64,000 nucleotides of DNA from Conus ventricosus (Eukaryota; Mollusca; Gastropoda; Neogastropoda; Conidae). Below the pieces are notes generated by a model. It was not told where the DNA came from, made no database searches, and saw nothing but the letters and a program-made list of their open reading frames with translations. Made by a program: the position numbers and the translations under genes. The stretch covers positions 32,648,941 through 32,712,940 of the forward strand of contig CM031610.1 of the NCBI GenBank assembly GCA_018398815.1, given 5' to 3'. The first letter of the stretch is position 1. Each line of letters begins with the position of its first letter. Of the stretch, positions 55,401-62,418 are shown in pieces.

Positions 55401-57851
55401 ACAAAAAACCCCAACATTGAAAAAAAAAAACTGAAAAAATTTCCCCGAGTTTGGTCCCATCACGTGACTATGCTGCACGAGAGACTCGGTGCATGTGGTA
55501 GCTTCTTTTGGTACACCTATTTTTATCTCAGTTTATCAATTTTTTGTTTTAGTTTTATCCATTTAAAAAAAAAAAAAAATTTCATGAACAAACAGGGAAA
55601 TATGTGGTAGCGATCTGTGTTACCTGTCATGCGTTTAATCAATTAGACTTTAGGATTGAAAATTAATAAAGAGTTGTTGGTTTTATTAAAGAATAACTCC
55701 TTTCATACAAACATGTAAAACAGACGTTTGCAAGCATTATGCTTTATTAGAAGTTGTTATAACTTTTCAGTGAAATAGACAAGTTGCTTGCTATTGTCAA
55801 AGCAGAGTGATAAACATTTAACTATATTTGAAAGTATTACACCCTGATACCAAGAGCATTATGACTTTATCCATAGGCTGATTCTTAAAGTGTTACTTTA
55901 TTGCGTATGGAGCCATTGCTTGCTCACTGGATTCAAAATCCAGCATGGTAAACAATTTCCTTATATGTTTTCTTATGGAATGAGGGTTATCTGGATTTTT
56001 TAAACCACTTTCAGAGGACACTGCTTTGGTTTCTTTTACTTGCAGGGGTGAAAAGAATCTCCCGAGGCCACAAGGTCAGTTTTAGTTCGTTTCTATTCTT
56101 ACTCAAATAGTTAACAAAAAGACAAGAAAGGACCCTATCTTTGTAGCCACTGTGACTATAAGGAAAGCCAGTTGAATTATATTGTGTTCACTCCTAGGGA
56201 GATAAAAAGCTTTAGAAACATTTTCATAGTCATGGTGTACAATCAGTGCTGCTCAGAAAAGCTGATTATTGTATTCAAAGTTATGATGGAGGATGATAGT
56301 GACTTTCTGTCCATGTGTTAATGTCCCTAGATCTCTCTTGCTCCTCGCTGAATACATGTATGCTTCAGTGTCGTGCCTACCTCTGTGTATGACAATGTCA
56401 CTGTCTCCCAATTTCTGTGCTTTGGATGATGCGAAATTTGCATTGTAGCTGACCAGAAGGGTTAGTTTAAATATACCGTTGTAAGATAGAATCAAGCTTA
56501 AACATGGCAGTCGTGTTACATGAGCCACTGTGGTTGTTCAGGGAGGACTGTGGAGTGAACTGCTGTCTGATGATGATGCCCTGCCTGCTGGTGTGCATGC
56601 CTTTGGCCAGAAGAACAGGTAAATAGCAGTATTAATGGAATAACTCAAAGAAACAAAGAAGAGCAAAAAATGTGATCATGTGTAAACAAAGCTGTGATAT
56701 GGTATGAATGAGTGAAAGAACAGAAAAAAGAACTGTTACGAGTGACTGTGTACAAGTTCTGTTGTCAATAATACCGTCTGTATACAGTTGAGGCCATTGA
56801 AGTGGGGTTTGGGAGGGGGGGTAAGAGATATATTATGGATCCAGAGGGGATTTTTAATCAGACTACCGCATGCATTGAAGCACTGCCACTGAAGGGGTTT
56901 CAAGACTGAATAGAAAATGAAAAATAATATCAGTATGTAGGATTTTCTGCATGCTACTTGGATAAATACAACCAGAGTTAGGTGTAGGAAATCAATTTTG
57001 AAAATTGGAGATGGAAAAAATTGATAATGCACAAGTATTAGCGAGAGCAAGTAAAAAAGCGTGCTTCCTCTCCCGAAGGAAAGAGATGAACTGACTCGAA
57101 GCTGCTGCTCAACTGAGTGACATGTCAAGGGAGGTGAGTAAGCCAGTGTAGGGAATCAGATGGAGGACAATCTAGCACCCTTCAGATTGCTTGTTTCAAG
57201 TTAGTAGGGGTGTGTTTAGTTTCGGGAATCGTAGCTGGAGGACAGTTAGCACCCTTCAAATTGTTTTCTGCCAAGTTAGCAAGGATGTGTCCACTATAAA
57301 TCAGACATTGGTTTGGTTTGTAAATATCAGGGGAAAAAAAAAAGTTGATTCATGTGTATCATTATGAAATGAACCTGATCGGGGTCATAGGAAGTGATAA
57401 GACGAGTGTGTGAACTAGAATGGAGAATAAGATGGTAAGTGTGCTGAGGAAAGGAAACAGGGGGGATTACTCAGGATGGTGTTGTGCACAAAGACCTCCA
57501 TTGACAGGTCCAGGACTCGGCGTGTTGGGCGGGAGGCCTCGGAACTGGCCCGGGCCAAAGTGTTCCTGGAGAAGCAGCGGCGCTCCCTGAAGAGAAGGCA
57601 GCTGGCTCTGACCACTGTCAGCCAGGAACTGATCAAAGACATGTCCCAAAAGGTGGGTCACAAGCCTCCAGGGGGTAGGGGGAAGTAGTTGGGGGCAGCA
57701 TGGTTGGGAGGGTGAGGAGGTTGAATAACAAAGCATGAGTTTTATATCAGTTTGATTGAAATTGTGTCCCTTTTTTTTTTTTGTTATGAGAGAGAGTGTA
57801 AACACAGGTGTGCATGCGAGTCTGTGTGCGGGCGCACACATGCATGCACTT

Positions 57852-57884
<33 letters not shown>

Positions 57885-60800
57885 CACACTCATACACACT
57901 CACACACTGACACATACACACACACACACACACACTTACATGCCAATCATATGCTTTTATGAGCAAAAATCTCACATACACACACACATGCACAGAGGCA
58001 TACACATTATACTCACTCATGCACACACTCGCATTTATATTGCAAAGTGAATTCTGTTGTTCTATAGCTAACTGATGAAGTTGTATTGATGGATCCGTTA
58101 GGTTTTCAGTGGCAACAGACTCCTTGTCCTCTTCCTCCTTTCTTTACCACTTCACACACATAAATACGATATTCACACACTCAGACAGGTACATAAGAAT
58201 TGAATTAAGCTTTTGGCTATATCCACGTTTACCTACACTTGAAAAGACAATCTGTTGATGGAAAGAAGCTCAGCAAGTAATCGAGAAAGCTTCGTTTCAC
58301 TGATAAATGATCTCAGAGGGAATATGTAGATATAACCAAGCGGTCCTCTGACTTATCTATATCACAACTGGCTAATTGGTACAGGGTCAGACGGAGCAAG
58401 GCGCCCGAATCCTAGGTGAAGTGGGAGCCAGCCTGGAGAGTGAGCGTCAGCAGCTGCACACCATGGAGAAACACGTGCGGGCAGGGCAGCGCCTGGTGCA
58501 GCAGAAAGAGCAGAAACTGCAGCAGCTGCAGAGCCACAGACAGGCACAGGAGGTCAGCATGTCACCGCTACACACCAACACCACATGGAGAAAAAATGCA
58601 AAAATAAAAAATGTAACTGAAGTAAGAAAAAAATAAAAAGAAGACTTACAAAAAAAGCTTATTTGTGATGAATGAGTAAAAGGAAAAAAAAATTAATAAA
58701 GAAAATTTCCAGCACTTACAACACAAAAAAAAAAGGAAAACAAAAACCAAGGGAAATCCACCTGCTAGTAGGAAGTGTAAAGTTTCAAATCATGATAGAT
58801 AAGAATTTGTAACCACTAATTCTTGGGAGTGAGATGGGGGCGATAGATTGCTTCATACAAAATAGATTTAATTTCAAACACAGTTCAGATTTGCTTTCTT
58901 TTATATTTTGGTATCTCACATTGTATAAAAGTTCAAAATTCTTTGTTTTCTCTGTCACTTCTTAACTGGAGCCATTTTCCTATTATGAGATTTTGATAGG
59001 TGGTGACATTTAGGACTTTACAGAAGAACTTTTTCTTTTCTTTGCCATGTATGTCAGAGTCCGGGAGCATCTTTTCCTTTTTTTTTGAACTGATGATTGT
59101 TGTACTGTATAGTGCTAGCAGCTGTCCTGTTTCAGGCTGACATGATTATTGTGACAGTCAAAATCCTAGTCAATATTGTAAGTTGTAGACATCAAACATA
59201 TGTAAACAACGTATCCTTAAAGGAGCGTAAAGTTGAATTCAAATTGCTCAGAAACCCTTGTTTTTTTATGTTAAGATCAAAGTTGAATTCTGTATGAATT
59301 TGTTCATATACCTATCGTTGCAGTTTGAAGAAGAATGTGTTTAAAAAGAAAAAAAAGACTGAAAATATTTTCATCCGCTGCACTTAGTTCTGGGACAGTT
59401 CTGTTGATTCATCACAAGATACATAAACTCAAGATGTATGCAAGGGAATAGAAAACGAAGCTGCGACTGGACTGGATGAAAAAAAGCACCTAAAGCTGTG
59501 GTGGTCTGCCATGGAAGCAATGAAGGCCAGGCACAGCACAGAAGTCAGTTTGTGCTCCTGCAGTTACATCGTCACCAGGGGTAAAAATTAGCATATATAT
59601 CAAGTTAGTGGAGAAAACACATGGTTGCAACTTGCTTTGGAAAAATTTTTTCCTTTCAGCTTAACTTTTTGATGAACGAGTATGTTTTGACTAGTACACA
59701 TTGCCAAATGCTGGTGATGGAAAGAATAAAATCAAGCAGTAAGAAAGAAAGAAAAAAAGACGTGCAACCAACTAGAAAGCTTCACAACAAAAATTCTTCG
59801 TATTTCCCATGGAGTTCTTTAAAAAGCCTCTGGCTTGTTGAAGGTAAATCTTACCATCCACCTGTTGTAATGACTTTGATGTAAACTGCAAATCTTATCC
59901 CGCCAGTCCTGTGCAGATTTGATCTCTCTTGAGATGGGGCTTCAACGTGGGGTTGCTGTTCTGTGTAATCAGATACTGAGTGATGAGGAGTCGGAGTTCT
60001 CTCCCTTTGAGCGGCCCTATCGGCCTGTGGTGATACCAGACCTGGACATCAGTGACGATGAGAGCAGTGGCATCAGCAGCACTGATGTCAGCCTGGAAAT
60101 TACATGCATGGTGGGTTTGGCCTTCAGTACTTTTTCCTCTTTTCATCATCGTACTGTTTGTTGGTGTGAGTGTTGTTTGTCTCATTACTTTTTTGCATAA
60201 TCAATGAAAAAACTTTTGCTTTGAAAGTTGGCAATGGCTGTTTACTTCTTTCTGTGATAAAACAAATCCGACAACAGGCACTGCAATATTGTGTGTAAAT
60301 GTAAGAGTAGTGCTCTGGTGCATCATTAGTAGCTAAGCAGTGTGCACTGAAAGGGTTAATCAGCATTTTGCCGGCATCAGATTGCTTACTGATAGTGCCC
60401 TGTGCTTGGATTTGTCTTGAATTGTATTCAGCACTGGAGGGACAAATTTTGCATATTGCAGTATCCTATTGACTGGAAATTATGAAACAATGACAGGAAT
60501 GGTAATCAAGTGATGACTTTTTGAAAGATCGGTACATAAGTCCAGGATGTGAACCTTTGCAGAAGGCGAGGACTCAAAGGATGGGGACTTTTTATCCCCT
60601 GGATCAGTAAAACCAAGCAAAGAAACAAACACTCATTGAAAAAAAAAATGTTGTGAGCTAATTAGAGTTGTCTAAGTCCCTAACAAAACACACGTTGAAA
60701 AAAAAATGTAATGAGCTAGTCAGAACATGTCTAAGTCCCTGACCATCTCTATCAATCAGTGGAATCCAGACTGACATGACTGACGGTGAACGATGCATCT

Positions 60801-62380
60801 CTCTTGTTTTTCTTTCTTGCACAACTGCTTCTGTCTGTTGCATCATCAGGTCTGGCGAGACAGCGAGCTCGGTCATGGCCACTGGCTACCCGACAGCAGA
60901 GAGTGGGCGAGGCAGTGGTGACCTGTTCTCTGCCCTGGCCAAGATCAACACAGACCTGTCCTCTGTGCTGGCCGCCGTCCACACTGACAAGGAGAAACAG
61001 GGTAAGGGGAGTCGGGGGGGGGGAGGAACTGGAGTTGGGCATGGGAAAGAGGAATGTTCTGGTCTGTTCAAAGAAAAGTGAAGAAGAGTTGATGATAGAG
61101 GATGAGGTGGGGTGAGATCACCGCATCAACCTAGAACCAAAAGTCTGATAGGTTTCTGAAGGAGAGTGTGTATGCAGAGGGAGAGGGGGAGAAGGGGCTG
61201 ATGATTAACCTTACTTTTTACATAGTATATCAATGTTCCAATCATTCATGGTCTAGAAACAGTTGAAAGATGTACTTTTGTTTCTCTATGTTTGTCCAAT
61301 TAAGAACATTGTTGTTCTGCACTCATACAATGCATTTCATGGTTAAAAAACTAACAGTAAATATGATTCATTTTATCTTCTGTTTTTCTTTTTTTTCTGC
61401 AGTGAAATTTGTTTCCAGTGCATCTGATAGTGGAATAATTGTAGGTCATGGAAAGCAGAAGTTCAGAGTTTTAATCATAGGTGGAAGGGAATTTTTTTCA
61501 CCCTTCTCAGTCCATTGAGTGTAGCAAGTGTACTGGTGAATTATGCTGTGGGGCTTCTTGGGTTTTCATGTCTGATGAAGACGTTGCACTCTGCTGTCAG
61601 GTCACAGCACAGTGTGTGAAGGGAAAGAAGAGTTGCTGATAATCATGGGATGATCGTGACCAAGCTGTTGAGCCCATGGCCTACCCCACTCAACTGTTGT
61701 ATGTTTCTTTTTTCCCTCAGAGCTGTCGAAAGGAAAAAGAACTGAAAGGCTAAAACAGTCTTTGACACTCGATGACAATCACAAGTGTAAACTAATGTAA
61801 ATCTTGATTTCTCTTCCTGTCCATGCCCGTGTGAGTGGTAGTATGTTGGTATCACAACTTCAGGAATATCTCTTTACGTCCGTTGCCATGTGAGTGGTAG
61901 TCAGAGTATTAATGTCACAAGTTCATGGGGAAATTACATGCATGGTGGGTTTGGCCTTCAGTACTTTTTCCTCTTTTCATCATCGTACTGTTTGTTGGTG
62001 TGAGTGTTGTTTGTCTCATTACTTTTTTGCATAATCAATGAAAAAACTTTTGCTTTGAAAGTTGGCAATGGCTGTTGACTCATGAACATGGCACGTACAG
62101 GAGTGGGACGCTCATTCATCCTGGATCCTGGACTCGGCAGTTATTGTCATCAGAAGGGGCACTAGTAGGTGGTGACCTGTGTTTGTTGTGTCGGAACAGG
62201 CACAGCTTAACACCACTCAAATGACTTGTCAGCAGTGCAGTGTCTTCTCTGCTGCCTTTTCTTGTGATGATCTAATATTGTTTCCTGTGAACCTCCAGCT
62301 CTTGGGCTGTGACAGGACAGTTAAGGGTGTGGCTTGATACGGCTGGGCTGAAATTTGTGGCATTGGAGTGATGCCTCTTG

Positions 62381-62418
<38 letters not shown>

